Below, one piece after another: positions 31,897 to 32,251 of a stretch of DNA of 32,251 nt. The notes under the pieces are model-generated. The model did no database searches. It was not told the DNA's origin and saw only the letters and a list, made by a program, of their open reading frames with translations. The stretch comes from a virus: positions 1 through 32,251 of IMG/VR virus record IMGVR_UViG_3300044819_000115; one strand, written 5' to 3'. Numbering within the stretch: the stretch's first letter is position 1; every line of letters begins with the position of its first letter. The position numbers were made by a program, and so were the translations under genes.

Positions 31897-32251
31897 TACC
31901 AGTACTGCTCGACTTTCTTGCGGATCTGCGCCTTGATGGCACGCACCTTCTGTGGCGACAAGTTGATCGCCTGCGCGAGCTCGGCGTCATCGGTGATGAT
32001 TGGCTTCCCGAATCCCTCGAAGGTGTGCTCGAGCACGAGCTGCTGGTCCGGGTTGAGCGAGCCGTGAAGGAACACGGCCTGACGCCGGATGTTGCTGTCG
32101 CCGCCGACCTCTACGGCGGGCCCGTCGCCCTCGGCCGTGAGGTCCTTGCGGAGCTCCTGGCGCAGGGTGCCGACGTTCTGCACGGTGATGTGCTTGGACT
32201 TCTTCTTGAGGTCGGCGACGTCCTGCGCGGCCAGGAGCATCTCGTCGGCAA
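31896..32251 (-). CDS. Sigma-factor region-4-like protein, cut at the window edge
   Basis: The last 114-117 residues are visible; the frame stays open to the right edge, so the gene is probably truncated. An ATG at 32240 exists but lacks a ribosome-binding site. Residues 59-114, counted from that ATG, follow the sigma region 4 pattern: LNPDQQLVLEHTF, a Gly turn, TDDAELAQAINLSPQKV and then AIKAQIRKKVE as the recognition helix. Region 4 binds the -35 element and the beta flap. A similar C-terminus occurs in phage sigma-like proteins as I recall. The preceding segment is a charged helix-rich linker. Region 2 would lie outside the window. Alternatives are a general helix-turn-helix regulator or a small terminase-type DNA-binding protein. 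Confidence 0.6.
   Translation of the reverse strand, partial: ADEMLLAAQDVADLKKKSKHITVQNVGTLRQELRKDLTAEGDGPAVEVGGDSNIRRQAVFLHGSLNPDQQLVLEHTFEGFGKPIITDDAELAQAINLSPQKVRAIKAQIRKKVEQYW

Noticed and set aside
1-32251. tRNA genes, CRISPR arrays, insertion sequences, integrase or attachment sites
   Set aside because: No cloverleaf-type sequence, regular spaced repeats, transposase or recombinase protein was seen by eye; a tRNA scan was not possible.

Overview
The window is part of a tailed bacteriophage genome of the myovirus type, or of a provirus of one. The base composition is GC-rich, by eye a little over 60%. The evidence is a portal protein, a gp25-like baseplate wedge protein, a baseplate J-like protein, large tail fibres and holin/spanin-type lysis genes. 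A two-protein coiled-coil lysis cassette suggests a Gram-negative host, but the host cannot be named from this sequence. No integrase, terminase, major capsid protein or tRNA is visible.

Nearly everything is on the minus strand, so transcription runs from right to left. From right to left: a protein cut by the window edge whose C-terminus looks like sigma factor region 4 (31.9-32.25 kb); the baseplate and tail block (24.0-31.9 kb: helical structural protein, gp25-like wedge, J-like protein, small protein, large baseplate protein, small tail protein); two receptor-binding fibres (18.9-24.0 kb); a cluster of small genes with two paralogous beta-sandwich proteins around three tiny membrane proteins, one YvrJ-like (16.9-18.9 kb); head-proximal proteins and the portal (10.5-16.4 kb); a lysis cassette (8.8-10.2 kb); and at 1.5-7.8 kb the centrepiece, followed by a coupled HExxH protein (0.45-1.5 kb). 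Most minus-strand neighbours overlap by 1-4 bases or are a few bases apart, so they read as long, translationally coupled operons.

The centrepiece is a 2082-residue protein that joins the beta and beta-prime subunits of a bacterial-type multisubunit RNA polymerase in one chain. Both catalytic double-psi barrels are intact, including the beta lysine pair and the beta-prime DFDGD triad. So are switch 2, the trigger loop and the second zinc site of beta-prime. The N-terminal beta-prime zinc domain is missing, the junction has almost no linker, and several rifampicin-contact residues differ. No alpha or omega subunit is encoded here. With the sigma-like protein at the other end of the window, this suggests that the phage has its own transcription machine. 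Its place beside structural and lysis genes, coupled to a HExxH protein, raises the possibility that the polymerase is packaged in the virion; that is inference.

Three small plus-strand islands interrupt the minus-strand operons: the end of a gene at the left edge, two membrane-protein genes divergent from the polymerase (7.95-8.77 kb) that share an identical N-terminal leader, and one membrane-protein gene at 16.6 kb. Hairpins with U-rich tails separate convergent genes at about 0.36-0.44 kb and 16.88-16.91 kb. No stretch longer than 300 bases lacks a gene.
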